A stretch of DNA of 18,365 bases from JAYYZW01 sp036339995 (GCA_036339995.1 JAYYZW010000013.1:1-18365); one strand, 5' to 3'; positions 1 to 8,198 are shown, counted from the first letter of the stretch. Notes: generated by a model from the letters alone, not told the origin. Made by a program: numbers and translations.

Positions 1-266
1 CGTGGATCAATGCCTAGATAGAGTTGATATAGGGTTTCTCGAGCCTTATCCCGGGCTCGGCCTAGCGTAACGACTGGGTAGCGTCCCAATGACAACCTTC
101 TGGTTGTTCGAGTACCTCGCAGTTTGCCTTCAACAATAAAAGTCCTTGTTCCCAACGGACTAATACGCAGACCAAAGCCTATAAGTTTAGTATCGCGGAT
201 GAGCAGAGACCCCGATTCAGGAGCCTGAGTGTCTTCAACGATCGCCGAGGTGATTTGTGTATGCAT
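1..266 (-). CDS. Tyrosine integrase, N-terminal part (cut by window edge)
   Basis: An open frame runs leftward from ATG at 266-264 off the window end, giving about 88 residues with no stop. Residues 25-88 read as the arm-type DNA-binding domain (DUF4102-like) of phage and island integrases: a D-T-K-L-I-G-F-G-L-R stretch, then S-P-L-G-T-R-T-F-I-V, R-L-S-L-G-R-Y-P, and a helix ending Y-L-G-I-D-P. Integrases of this family insert elements at tRNA 3' ends. A good ribosome-binding site (AGAAGGAG, about 7 bases before ATG) fixes the start. The catalytic R-H-R-Y domain would lie beyond base 1, so activity cannot be judged. The gene points away from the 3' end of tRNA-Asn, the usual layout for an element inserted there. 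The family call rests on pattern recognition of the domain. Confidence 0.85.
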   Translation of the reverse strand, partial: MHTQITSAIVEDTQAPESGSLLIRDTKLIGFGLRISPLGTRTFIVEGKLRGTRTTRRLSLGRYPVVTLGRARDKARETLYQLYLGIDP

Positions 267-312
267 TTCGTCGCTCCTTCTGTATGAAAGAAACGCGATG
301 CAGTGCCTCTTT

Positions 313-340
313 TGTAGACCATATGTAGAGCACACGTAGG
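313..340. repeat. Short direct repeats upstream of the integrase (possible arm-type sites)
   Basis: TGTAGA occurs at 313-318 and 324-329, and a related CGTAGG at 335-340, each exactly 11 bp apart, about one helical turn. An inverted copy, TCTACA, is at 428-433 inside the palindrome GTAGATCTAC (423-432). Arm-type sites for integrases or sites for excisionases are commonly short repeats with this sort of spacing. That role is inferred from position only. Confidence 0.4.
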
Positions 341-369
341 CTAAATAGCCGTTTATGCGTGTCTTCTCT

Positions 370-423
370 CCATTCCCCGGTAGCTCACTTCGTTCCGACA
401 CCGGAGGACGAAGCTCGGGATGG
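370..423. repeat. Long imperfect hairpin containing a tRNA-Asn 5'-end match
   Basis: The stem starts with CCAT (370-373) against ATGG (420-423), then CCC/GGG, AGC/GCT, TTCGT/ACGAA and TCCG/CGGA around an ACAC loop, with small bulges. The left arm contains TCCCCGGTAGCTCA (374-387), identical to the first 14 bases of tRNA-Asn but in the opposite orientation to the gene at 503-578. It could be a tRNA remnant, a recombination site or a REP-like palindrome. I see no coding sequence in it. Confidence 0.5.
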
Positions 424-466
424 TAGATCTACAACTATCTAATTTTAAAGATTTTATTTCGAGAGC

Positions 467-485
467 CGAAAACGTTTAGTTTTCG
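467..485. repeat. Inverted repeat downstream of tRNA-Asn
   Basis: CGAAAAC (467-473) and GTTTTCG (479-485) form a perfect 7-bp stem around GTTTA. On the minus strand it comes 18 bases after the tRNA-Asn 3' end and is followed by an AT-rich stretch. It could be a weak terminator for the tRNA or a recombinase core-type site. There is no proper T tract, so a terminator call is doubtful. Confidence 0.35.
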
Positions 486-502
486 TATTACAGGGAAGTC
501 AT

Positions 503-578
503 TGGCTCCCCGGGACGGGCTCGAACCGCCGACCTAGTGATTAACAGTCACCCGCTCTACCAACTGAGCTACCGGGGA
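503..578 (-). tRNA. tRNA-Asn (anticodon GTT)
   Basis: On the minus strand the 76 bases fold as a standard tRNA: acceptor stem TCCCCGG (578-572) with CCGGGGA (513-507), a D arm beginning AGCTCAGTTGGTAGAGC, anticodon loop CTGTTAA reading GTT, T loop TTCGAGC, discriminator G at 506, and an encoded CCA at 505-503. It decodes AAC and AAU. An integrase gene begins about 240 bp beyond the 3' end, so this tRNA is the probable attachment target. The sequence is intact, as expected when an element restores the tRNA end on insertion. Confidence 0.97.
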
Positions 579-595
579 TTGGGAGGGAGGCGCGT

Positions 596-624
596 ATGGT
601 ACTGAGGCCCCAAGATCGGATCAA
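596..624 (-). promoter_or_regulatory. Putative sigma-70 promoter of tRNA-Asn
   Basis: On the minus strand, TTGATC (624-619) and TACCAT (601-596) are separated by exactly 17 bp, each matching 4 of 6 consensus bases. A GC-rich stretch follows before the tRNA starts at 578, as in stringently controlled stable-RNA promoters. The -35 box lies just after the aminotransferase stop codon. Confidence 0.5.
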
Positions 625-636
625 CGCGCGCGCCCT

Positions 637-1821
637 TCAGGTGAGCGCCTCTTGCAGCCTGGTCATCGCGTCCTTCAGCACGTCCATGCTGGTTGCGTAG
701 GAAAACCGCATGCACCCTGCAGCGCCGAACGCCGATCCAGGGACGCCGGCAACGCCCGCCTTGTCCAACAGGGATTCCGCGAGTTGCAGGTCGTCGTCAA
801 TACCGGCCGTGCGCTCGATGACGCCGCTCATGTCGGGAAAGGTGTAGAAGGTTCCTGCCGACGGCTCCACTTCGACGCCCTCGATTTGGTCCAGCTCACG
901 GATGACGAAATCATGTCGTTGCTTGAAGACGGCGGACTGCTTTGCCAGCGACGACTGGTCGCCGCTCAACGCGGCCGTCGCTGCGACCTGTGCGATCGAA
1001 GTCGGGTTCGAGGTGCTTTGCGACTGGATCTTTTTCATCGCTGCAACGAGGCTTGGCGGACCGGCGGCGTAGCCGATCCGCCAGCCCGTCATCGCATAGG
1101 CCTTGGATACTCCGTTCAGGACCACGGTGCGCTCGTGCAACTGGGGCACGGCGTTGAGTACATTGATAAAAGGTTCGCCGGTCCACAGGATGTGTTCGTA
1201 AATGTCGTCGGTGGCGATGACTAGGTCCGGGAAATCGATCAACACGGCGCCCAGCGCTTCGAGTTCGAAGCGCGTATATACGCTGCCGCTCGGGTTCGAT
1301 GGACTGTTCAGTACCAGCAGCCGCGAGCGCTCACCCAGGGCGCCGCGAAGCTGCTCGGCGGAGATCTTGAAGCGGCTAGCGATGTCGGTGCGCAGGATGA
1401 CAGGTTCGGCGCCCGCCAACCGTGCCATGTCAGGGTACGACACCCAGTATGGCGCGGGGATGATCACTTCGTCGCCATCGTTCAACAGCGCCTGCATCAG
1501 GTTGTAGATGCTGTGTTTGCAGCCGCTCGATACCAGTATCTGCTCGGGGGAAAACCTCAAGTTGTTTTCCCGCTCGAATTTTTCGATGATGGCATGCTTT
1601 AATTCGTGCGTACCGTCCACCGCCGTGTACTTCGTGAATCCATCTTTGATCGCCGCTATAGCGGCGGCCTTGACGTGCTCGGGGGTGTCGAAATCCGGTT
1701 CGCCGGCCGCGAGGCTCAAGATGTCCTTGCCAGTGCGTTTTAACTCGGCTGCTTTGGCGGATACGGCCATCGTCGGAGACGGCCTGACGCTTTGCGCGCG
1801 TTGTGACGGTTTGACCTCCAA
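637..1821 (-). CDS. Pyridoxal-phosphate aminotransferase, aspartate aminotransferase type (class I)
   Basis: This 394-residue protein matches the subgroup Ib aspartate aminotransferases in length and motifs; these transfer the amino group of aspartate to 2-oxoglutarate in the cytosol. Visible motifs are A-G-E-P-D-F-D-T-P (residues 39-47), Y-W-V-S-Y-P (125-130), N-S-P-S-N-P-S-G (172-179) with N176 for the cofactor, D-D-I-Y (205-208), S-K-A-Y-A-M-T-G-W-R (239-248) with K240 as the Schiff-base lysine, and R372 in R-F-S-Y for the substrate carboxylate. The start is TTG at 1821-1819, with AGGAG about 10 bases before it; this gives the usual 16-20 residues before P-S-P-T, and no ATG fits. The gene is divergent from uvrB and stands alone. 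Substrate choice (aspartate, aromatic or prephenate) cannot be settled from sequence. Confidence 0.93.
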   Translation of the reverse strand: MEVKPSQRAQSVRPSPTMAVSAKAAELKRTGKDILSLAAGEPDFDTPEHVKAAAIAAIKDGFTKYTAVDGTHELKHAIIEKFERENNLRFSPEQILVSSGCKHSIYNLMQALLNDGDEVIIPAPYWVSYPDMARLAGAEPVILRTDIASRFKISAEQLRGALGERSRLLVLNSPSNPSGSVYTRFELEALGAVLIDFPDLVIATDDIYEHILWTGEPFINVLNAVPQLHERTVVLNGVSKAYAMTGWRIGYAAGPPSLVAAMKKIQSQSTSNPTSIAQVAATAALSGDQSSLAKQSAVFKQRHDFVIRELDQIEGVEVEPSAGTFYTFPDMSGVIERTAGIDDDLQLAESLLDKAGVAGVPGSAFGAAGCMRFSYATSMDVLKDAMTRLQEALT

Positions 1822-1871
1822 GGTGCTGAAACTCCTGTCTAGTTTTTTACTGGGCGATGCGGGGGCCGTGT

Positions 1872-1899
1872 ACTATACGAACTCCTGATGACCCCGCAA
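1872..1899 (-). promoter_or_regulatory. Putative promoter of the aminotransferase gene
   Basis: On the minus strand, TTGCGG (1899-1894) and TATAGT (1877-1872) are 16 bp apart. The -10 matches 5 of 6 bases and the -35 only the leading TTG. The expected transcript would have a leader of about 40 bases before the TTG start. The region also lies just upstream of uvrB; I found no equally good uvrB promoter and no clear LexA box. Confidence 0.4.
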
Positions 1900-1933
1900 G
1901 CATGACGCCTCGCATCGATGCCTTGACCCGTCG

Positions 1934-3958
1934 ATGAGCAAGAACCTCGCTCTCGAAGCGGCATTCGACCCCGCCGGCGGCCAGCCACAAGCCATTGCGG
2001 CGCTGGTCGAAGGGCTTGAAGCCGGCCTCTATCATCAGACGCTGCTCGGCGTTACCGGATCCGGCAAGACCTTCACCATCGCAAAAGTAATCGAGGCGGT
2101 GCAGCGTCCGACTCTGATAATGGCGCCGAACAAGACGCTCGCCGCGCAACTCTACGGTGAGATGCGCGAGTTTTTCCCGCGAAACGCGGTCGAGTATTTC
2201 GTGTCTTACTACGATTACTACCAGCCCGAGGCCTATGTTCCGGCTTCAGACACATATATAGAGAAGGACGCCTCGATCAACGATCACATCGAGCAGATGC
2301 GTTTGTCGGCGACCAAAGCGCTACTCGAACGGCCCGATACGATCATCGTCGCCACCGTCTCCGCCATCTACGGCCTGGGCGAGCCCGACGAATACCACGC
2401 CATGGTGCTGCACCTGCGCCGCGGGGACATCATCGACCAGCGCGCGCTCCTGCGGCGACTTGCGGATCTTCAGTACCGCCGCAACGATTACGAACTGGAA
2501 CGCGGTACCTACCGCGTTCACGGAGAGATCATCGACATTTTCCCCGCGGAATCGGATCGGAACGCCTTGCGCGTCGAGTTGTTCGACGACGAAGTGGAGT
2601 CGCTGGCGCAATTCGATCCACTCACCGGCGAAGTCCTGCGCAAGGTGCCGCGTTTCACGATTTATCCGAAATCGCATTACGTGACGGGGCGCGACACCGT
2701 GCTGCGGGCGATCGAGACCATCAAGGTCGAATTGGTCGAGCGGCTCGAACAACTGCGCGGATTAAACAAGCTCGTAGAAGCTCAGCGCCTGGAGCAGCGC
2801 GCGCGTTTCGACATCGAGATGATGAACGAGATCGGCTACTGCAACGGCATCGAAAACTATAGTCGTCATCTCTCGGGCCGCGCGCCCGGCGAGCCGCCGG
2901 CGACGTTGTTCGAATACCTGCCAAAGAACACCCTGCTCGTGATCGACGAAAGCCACGTGACAGTGCCACAGTTGGGCGGCATGTACCGCGGCGATCGTTC
3001 GCGCAAAGAAAACCTGGTGGAGTATGGATTCAGGCTGCCGTCGGCGCTCGACAACCGGCCGCTCAGGTTCGATGAATTCGAACAGATGGCGCCGCAGATG
3101 ATCTTTACGTCCGCGACACCCGGACCTTACGAGGAAAAACACGCTGACCGGGTGGTCGAGCTGGTCGTGCGCCCCACGGGCCTGGTAGACCCGCGAGTCG
3201 AAGTGCGGCCGGTCGGAACCCAGGTTGACGATCTGCTGTCGGAGATCAATATCTGCGCGAATCGCAACGAGCGCGTGCTGGTGACGACCCTCACCAAGCG
3301 CATGGCCGAAGATTTGACCGACTACCTTGCCGAGCACGGTGTGCGGGTACGGTATCTGCACTCGGACATCGACACGGTCGAGCGTGTGGAAATCATCCGC
3401 GACCTGCGGCTCGGCGAATTCGATGTGCTGGTCGGGATCAACCTGCTGCGCGAAGGCCTGGATCTCCCCGAGGTTTCCCTGGTCGCAATTCTCGACGCCG
3501 ACAAGGAAGGCTTTCTGCGGTCCGATCGGTCGTTGATCCAGACCACCGGGCGCGCCGCGCGCAATATCGACGGACGCGCCATTATGTATGCGGATACCGT
3601 GACCGGCTCGATGCAGCGAGCGCTGGATGAGATGGACCGGCGCCGGCAGGTGCAGATCGATTTTAATACCGAGCACGGCATCACGCCGCAGGGGATCCGC
3701 AAGCATGTCTCGGACATTATGGAAGGTGCCTATGCGTCCGGTGCTAGAAAACCGCGTCGGGCGCTTCGTGCCGCCGAGAAGCGGGCCGATTATGCCGGGC
3801 TGTCCGACGAGGCGTTGATGAAGAAGGTGAAACAGTTGGAAGAAAGCATGTATCGTCATGCGCGCGATATGGAATTCGAAGAAGCTGCCCGCATTCGCGA
3901 CGAGATCGCGGCGCTTAAGGCGGACCTGCTAGACATGCCGGTCGCTGTGGCTCGTTAG
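1934..3958 (+). CDS. uvrB: UvrABC excinuclease subunit B
   Basis: UvrB is the helicase-like subunit of nucleotide excision repair: UvrA loads it at lesions, and it verifies damage and recruits UvrC. The 674 residues match the E. coli length (673). Visible parts are Walker A G-V-T-G-S-G-K-T (39-46), the damage-probing beta-hairpin region S-Y-Y-D-Y-Y-Q-P-E-A-Y (91-101), Walker B region D338-E339-S-H, the T-S-A-T-P motif, helicase motifs V-G-I-N-L-L-R-E-G-L-D-L-P and Q-T-T-G-R-A-A-R-N, and a C-terminal UVR domain (about 630-668) that contacts UvrC. The ATG at 1934 has only a weak ribosome-binding site, but no in-frame upstream start fits the family better. Some UvrB proteins begin with F-x-L-x-S-x-Y before the Q-P motif; here that stretch is A-L-E-A-A-F-D. 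All key residues are present. Confidence 0.98.
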   Translation: MSKNLALEAAFDPAGGQPQAIAALVEGLEAGLYHQTLLGVTGSGKTFTIAKVIEAVQRPTLIMAPNKTLAAQLYGEMREFFPRNAVEYFVSYYDYYQPEAYVPASDTYIEKDASINDHIEQMRLSATKALLERPDTIIVATVSAIYGLGEPDEYHAMVLHLRRGDIIDQRALLRRLADLQYRRNDYELERGTYRVHGEIIDIFPAESDRNALRVELFDDEVESLAQFDPLTGEVLRKVPRFTIYPKSHYVTGRDTVLRAIETIKVELVERLEQLRGLNKLVEAQRLEQRARFDIEMMNEIGYCNGIENYSRHLSGRAPGEPPATLFEYLPKNTLLVIDESHVTVPQLGGMYRGDRSRKENLVEYGFRLPSALDNRPLRFDEFEQMAPQMIFTSATPGPYEEKHADRVVELVVRPTGLVDPRVEVRPVGTQVDDLLSEINICANRNERVLVTTLTKRMAEDLTDYLAEHGVRVRYLHSDIDTVERVEIIRDLRLGEFDVLVGINLLREGLDLPEVSLVAILDADKEGFLRSDRSLIQTTGRAARNIDGRAIMYADTVTGSMQRALDEMDRRRQVQIDFNTEHGITPQGIRKHVSDIMEGAYASGARKPRRALRAAEKRADYAGLSDEALMKKVKQLEESMYRHARDMEFEEAARIRDEIAALKADLLDMPVAVAR

Positions 3959-3988
3959 GAAGCCTGTCGGTCTTAGGGAATCCACTTC

Positions 3989-4018
3989 CGCTATCAAGTA
4001 GCGACGGTCGGCTATAAT
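3989..4018 (+). promoter_or_regulatory. Putative promoter and dyad upstream of the RND efflux operon
   Basis: A perfect TATAAT (4013-4018) lies 8 bases before the GTG start at 4027, with no recognisable -35 box. Just upstream is an inverted repeat, CGCTA (3989-3993), TCAAG, TAGCG (3999-4003), where a repressor could compete with RNA polymerase. As a hairpin it has no T tract, so it is unlikely to terminate uvrB. Confidence 0.4.
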
Positions 4019-4026
4019 GCCCGCCC

Positions 4027-5124
4027 GTGATTACGCGTCTCCTTCTCATCGTTATCGTGATCACCGGCATCGGCGGCGCGACCTATGCGCTGAAGATGAA
4101 AAAGATGGGAGAGATGGCGGCCATGAGCGGCCGCGCGTTGCCGCCGGCCGCCGTCACCGTCGCCGAGGTCCAGTCCGAAAGCTGGCGGCAGACCTTGTTC
4201 GCCGTGGGATCCGTCGTCGCCGAGCAGGGGATCGATGTGACCGCTCCGCTACCCGGCACGGTGACGGAAATCAAATTCGAATCCGGCGAAGAGGTCAAGC
4301 GCGGGAAGATTCTCGTGCAGATGGACATCGGCGTCGATATGGCCGAACTCGACGGTCTGATCGCTTCGCGCGAATTACGGGAATTGCAGTTTGAACGCGC
4401 CAAAAGACTGCTGGCCGATCACCAGATCTCGCAATCGGATTTCGATGCGGCGCGCGCTGCGCGCGACGAGGCGGAAGCCGCGAAGCAGGCCAAGAAGGCC
4501 TATATCGCGCGCAAACGGGTCTACGCGCCTTTCGACGGAACCCTGGGCATACGCATGATCGATCTCGGCGAACATCTCGAACCGGGCGATCCGGTCGTGC
4601 CGCTGCAGATGCTCGACCCAATTCACGTCGACTACGCGCTGCCGGAACAGTTCCTGAGCCGGCTGACGATCGACCAGACGATCGAAATCAAAGTACCGGC
4701 TTATCCTGAGGAAAAGTTTCACGGCGCAATCACCGCCATCGAACCGGGCATCGATCTCAATACGCGCAGTGTGAGAATTCGCGCGACCCTCGCGAATCCC
4801 AACCGTCGGCTGCGTCCCGGCATGTTCGCTGAGGTGTGGACGATCGAACCAGCGCGTAAAGAGGTACTCTCGCTGCCGGAAACCGCAGTGACCTACAGCC
4901 CTTTCGGCGACACCGTGTTCATCGTGGTCGAGCAAGACGGCGCTACCGTTGTCGATCGCCGCCAGATACAAACCGGAGAAGTGCGCGGTGGGCGCGTCGA
5001 AATTGTCTCGGGGATCGTGCTGGGCGATCGGGTCGTTGCGGTGGGGCAGAATAAGCTCCGCAACGGCATGCCGGTCAATATCACGGAAAACGTCTCCGCC
5101 GCCCTGGCGAGTGAAACGCGGTGA
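4027..5124 (+). CDS. RND efflux periplasmic adaptor subunit (membrane fusion protein)
   Basis: This protein would bridge an inner-membrane RND pump and an outer-membrane channel. The 365 residues show an N-terminal membrane anchor (about 4-22) rather than a lipoprotein box, a lipoyl-type half-motif (A-P-L-P-G-T-V, 76-82), a short alpha-hairpin (about 100-155), the second half-motif (Y-A-P-F-D-G-T-L-G, 168-176), then beta-barrel and membrane-proximal domains with L-R-P-G-M-F-A-E-V. It is shorter than AcrA (397), mainly through a short hairpin. The GTG start is chosen because it keeps the whole anchor; no ribosome-binding site precedes it. The stop overlaps the next gene's start as GTGA, so the two are coupled. 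Substrates cannot be inferred. Confidence 0.93.
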   Translation: MITRLLLIVIVITGIGGATYALKMKKMGEMAAMSGRALPPAAVTVAEVQSESWRQTLFAVGSVVAEQGIDVTAPLPGTVTEIKFESGEEVKRGKILVQMDIGVDMAELDGLIASRELRELQFERAKRLLADHQISQSDFDAARAARDEAEAAKQAKKAYIARKRVYAPFDGTLGIRMIDLGEHLEPGDPVVPLQMLDPIHVDYALPEQFLSRLTIDQTIEIKVPAYPEEKFHGAITAIEPGIDLNTRSVRIRATLANPNRRLRPGMFAEVWTIEPARKEVLSLPETAVTYSPFGDTVFIVVEQDGATVVDRRQIQTGEVRGGRVEIVSGIVLGDRVVAVGQNKLRNGMPVNITENVSAALASETR

Positions 5125-8100
5125 ACCTGACCGACATCTTCATCCGCCGCCCAGTCCTTGCGAGCGTGATCAGCTTGATGATTCTCGTCCTCGGCGTTCG
5201 CTCGATTGCTCTGCTTGAACTACGGCAGTATCCGAAAACCGAGAACACCCTGGTCACTGTGCGCACGACCTATCCCGGCGCTAGCAGTGAACTCGTCAAG
5301 GGCTTCATCACCACGCCGTTGCAGCAAGCGATCGCGGAAGCCGACGGCATCGATTTTCTCAAGGCCACCAGCAAGCAGGGGATCTCCGTGATCGAGGCCT
5401 ACATGGAGCTCAATTACGATCCCAACGCTGCGGTCGCCGAGATCCAGGCCAAGGTCGCGAGCCAGCGCAACGTGCTGCCGGAGGAGGCCAACGACCCCGT
5501 CATCGATTCACAAACGGGCGATCCAACGGCGCTGATGTATCTGGCGTTCCACAGCGAATCGATGCCGCCGCCGGAAATCACGGATTACCTGATCCGCGTG
5601 GTGCGGCCGCGGCTGCAGGCGATCCCCGGCGTTGCCAAGGCGAGGATGATCGGGGACAAGACCTATGCGATGCGTATCTGGCTTGATCCCCGGCGCATGG
5701 CGGCGATGAACGTCACGGCGGCTGACGTTCGCCGTGTTTTGCTCGCCAATAATTACTTGTCCGGTGCCGGCGAAACCAAGGGCGAGTACGTTGCTGTAGA
5801 CCTCACCGCAACGACCGACATCTCGAGCGTCGAGGAATTCAGGGACCTGGTGGTGCGCGAGGAAACCGGTGTCATCGTGCGCCTTTCGGACGTCGCCCGC
5901 ATGGAACTCGGTGCCGAAGATTACGAATCGACCGCCTGGTACAACGGTAATACGGCGCTTTTCATCGGCATTACCCCGACGCCCGGCGCCAATCCCCTCA
6001 CGGTCGCTCAGCGCATTCAAGCGGAGATCCCCGACATCAGCGCGCAGATGCCGAGCGGGCTCAACGTCTTCATTCCGTACGACGCCAGCGAATTCATCCA
6101 GGAATCGATCGAGGAAGTGTTCACGACCCTGGCCGAAGCCATACTCATCGTGCTCAGCGTCATTCTTTTGACTCTGGGGTCGGTGCGCGCCGCGTTCATC
6201 CCCGCTGTCGCGCTGCCGCTGTCGCTCATCGGCGGCGCTTTCCTGATGCTCTTGATGGGCTTTTCCATCAATCTGCTGACCTTGCTCGCGTTGGTGCTGG
6301 CGATCGGGCTGGTGGTCGACGATGCCATCGTCATCGCCGAGAACATCCACCGCCGCATCGAAAAGGGGCGCACGCCAATGGACGCCGCGCTCGTCGGTGC
6401 GCGGCAATTGCAGCTTCCCATCATCGCGATGACCACGACCCTGATCGCCGTCTACGCGCCGATCGGTTTCATGGGCGGGCTGGTGGGGACCTTGTTCACC
6501 GAATTCGCCTTTACTCTCGCCGGTACCGTGCTGATCTCGGGCGTCGTCGCTCTCACCTTATCGCCCATGTTGTGTTCAAGAGTCTTCAAGGCCGACAAGC
6601 ACGGTCGTTTCGAACTGCTTGTCGAGCGATTTTTCAACGTCCTCGCTGATGGCTATAAGAGGGTCCTGCACAGATTCCTCGACTTCACCTCGGTCATCGT
6701 CGTCTTCGGCATTGCGGTCCTGGTCAGCATTTATTTCATGTTCGCCATGAGCCAGACGGAACTCGCGCCGATCGAGGATCAAAGCATCATCTTCATCATG
6801 GCGAAGGGACCTCAGACGGCCACCGTCGAATACGACGAATATCATGGCCATCGCATGGTGAAGTTGTTTGAAGACATTCCGGAATATCAGGAAAGCTTCG
6901 CAATGCTCGGCTTCAACAATGCGCGCAATACGATCTTCATGGGTTTCAAGATGCCGCCCACTTCCGAGCGCGAGCGCGCGCAGTGGGAGGTGCAGGACGA
7001 ATTGCAACAGAAGCTTTTCGGGATTACGGGCTTTAATGTTTCGACGTTTGGGCGCCCCAGCCTGCCGTCACCCGGCCGCGGTCTGCCGGTTCAGTTCGTC
7101 GTGACTTCGGCGGCGGGCTACGAAGACCTCGACCGCGTGGTAGATGAACTGCTCGGTCGCGCCATGCAGAGCGGGCGCTTCATGTTTTTGCAGAAATCGG
7201 TCGACTTCAACCGGCCCAAAGCGACCATCATGATCGATCGTGATCGTGCCGGGGTACTCGGTATTCGGATGGACGATCTGGGCCAGGAGTTGGCGACCCT
7301 GTTGGGCGGCAATCACGTCAATTGGTTCAATCTGGAAGGCCGGAGTTACAAAGTGATTCCGCAGGTAGAACGTAAGTTCCGTGCGAGCCAGGATATGCTC
7401 GACGATTATTACGTGCGCACCGGTGACGGCAATCTGGTGTCCCTGTCTACCATCGTCTCCTTCGAGCGCTCGGTGGAACCGAGCGAGCGACTCCAGTTCC
7501 AGCAGTTGAACGCGGTCATCCTCGAGGGCGTCCCGGCAGCGGGGATTACGATGGGCGACGCAATCAATTACCTGGAGACGACAGCGAGAGAAATCCTGCC
7601 TGAGAATTATTCCTGGGATTACGCCGGCGAATCGCGTCAATATACGCAGCAGAGCAGCGCACTGATGACGACGTTTTTCGTCGGGCTGCTCGTGATCTAC
7701 CTCGTACTCGCGGCGCAGTTCGAAAGCTGGCGGGATCCTTTGATCATTTTAATGGCGGTACCCATGTCGATCGCCGGGGCGATGATCTTCATTGCACTCG
7801 GGTTTGCCACCTCTAACATTTATACGCAGGTCGGGCTGATCACCCTGATCGGCCTCATTACCAAGAACGGAATCTTGATCGTCGAGTTCGCGAATCAAGT
7901 TCAAATCGTTCGTGGCCTGCCCAAGCGCGCGGCGGTCGAAGAGGCTGCGCGCATTCGCTTGCGCCCGATACTGATGACGACCATATCGATGATCGTCGCT
8001 ATGGTCCCGCTGCTGACCGCGATCGGCCCAGGTGCTGTCAGTCGCTTTCACATCGGACTCGTGATCGCGAGCGGGCTCGCCATCGGCACCGTTTTCACGC

Positions 8101-8198
8101 TTTTCGTCGTACCGGCTTTCTACCTCTTGGTGGCCCGCGATCACAGCGCGGATGCGGCCCGCCAACAAGTACCGGACGCACTAGAAACGCTCGCCTGA
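5121..8198 (+). CDS. RND efflux transporter, HAE1/AcrB-like inner-membrane pump
   Basis: This proton-driven trimeric pump moves compounds from periplasm or membrane to an outer-membrane channel. The 1025 residues have the family plan: a first membrane helix after R-R-P-V-L (about 10-30), a large periplasmic porter loop, a helix bundle (about 337-560), a second porter loop and a final bundle (about 870-1015). Proton-relay residues are visible: D400-D401 in G-L-V-V-D-D-A of helix 4 and K915 in T-K-N-G-I of helix 10. It starts at GTG 5121, overlapping the adaptor stop by four bases. No outer-membrane factor gene is present; the next gene is a tRNA, so the pump probably borrows a TolC-like channel from elsewhere. 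Multidrug export is the family default; the true substrate is unknown. Confidence 0.95.
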   Translation: MNLTDIFIRRPVLASVISLMILVLGVRSIALLELRQYPKTENTLVTVRTTYPGASSELVKGFITTPLQQAIAEADGIDFLKATSKQGISVIEAYMELNYDPNAAVAEIQAKVASQRNVLPEEANDPVIDSQTGDPTALMYLAFHSESMPPPEITDYLIRVVRPRLQAIPGVAKARMIGDKTYAMRIWLDPRRMAAMNVTAADVRRVLLANNYLSGAGETKGEYVAVDLTATTDISSVEEFRDLVVREETGVIVRLSDVARMELGAEDYESTAWYNGNTALFIGITPTPGANPLTVAQRIQAEIPDISAQMPSGLNVFIPYDASEFIQESIEEVFTTLAEAILIVLSVILLTLGSVRAAFIPAVALPLSLIGGAFLMLLMGFSINLLTLLALVLAIGLVVDDAIVIAENIHRRIEKGRTPMDAALVGARQLQLPIIAMTTTLIAVYAPIGFMGGLVGTLFTEFAFTLAGTVLISGVVALTLSPMLCSRVFKADKHGRFELLVERFFNVLADGYKRVLHRFLDFTSVIVVFGIAVLVSIYFMFAMSQTELAPIEDQSIIFIMAKGPQTATVEYDEYHGHRMVKLFEDIPEYQESFAMLGFNNARNTIFMGFKMPPTSERERAQWEVQDELQQKLFGITGFNVSTFGRPSLPSPGRGLPVQFVVTSAAGYEDLDRVVDELLGRAMQSGRFMFLQKSVDFNRPKATIMIDRDRAGVLGIRMDDLGQELATLLGGNHVNWFNLEGRSYKVIPQVERKFRASQDMLDDYYVRTGDGNLVSLSTIVSFERSVEPSERLQFQQLNAVILEGVPAAGITMGDAINYLETTAREILPENYSWDYAGESRQYTQQSSALMTTFFVGLLVIYLVLAAQFESWRDPLIILMAVPMSIAGAMIFIALGFATSNIYTQVGLITLIGLITKNGILIVEFANQVQIVRGLPKRAAVEEAARIRLRPILMTTISMIVAMVPLLTAIGPGAVSRFHIGLVIASGLAIGTVFTLFVVPAFYLLVARDHSADAARQQVPDALETLA

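Noticed and set aside
1822..1933. LexA (SOS) box upstream of uvrB
   Set aside because: E. coli uvrB is SOS-controlled, so I looked for CTG-N10-CAG. CTGTC at about 1834 has no proper inverse partner at the right distance.
2762..3859. A 365-residue minus-strand open frame within uvrB
   Set aside because: It is the shadow of uvrB in GC-rich DNA, has low-complexity composition and no recognisable domain. The same holds for the long antisense frames within the RND pump (5508-6407), thrS (9129-9770) and pheT (13427-14002).
3989..4003. Rho-independent terminator for uvrB
   Set aside because: The CGCTA/TAGCG stem is only 5 bp and is followed by GACGG, not a T tract.
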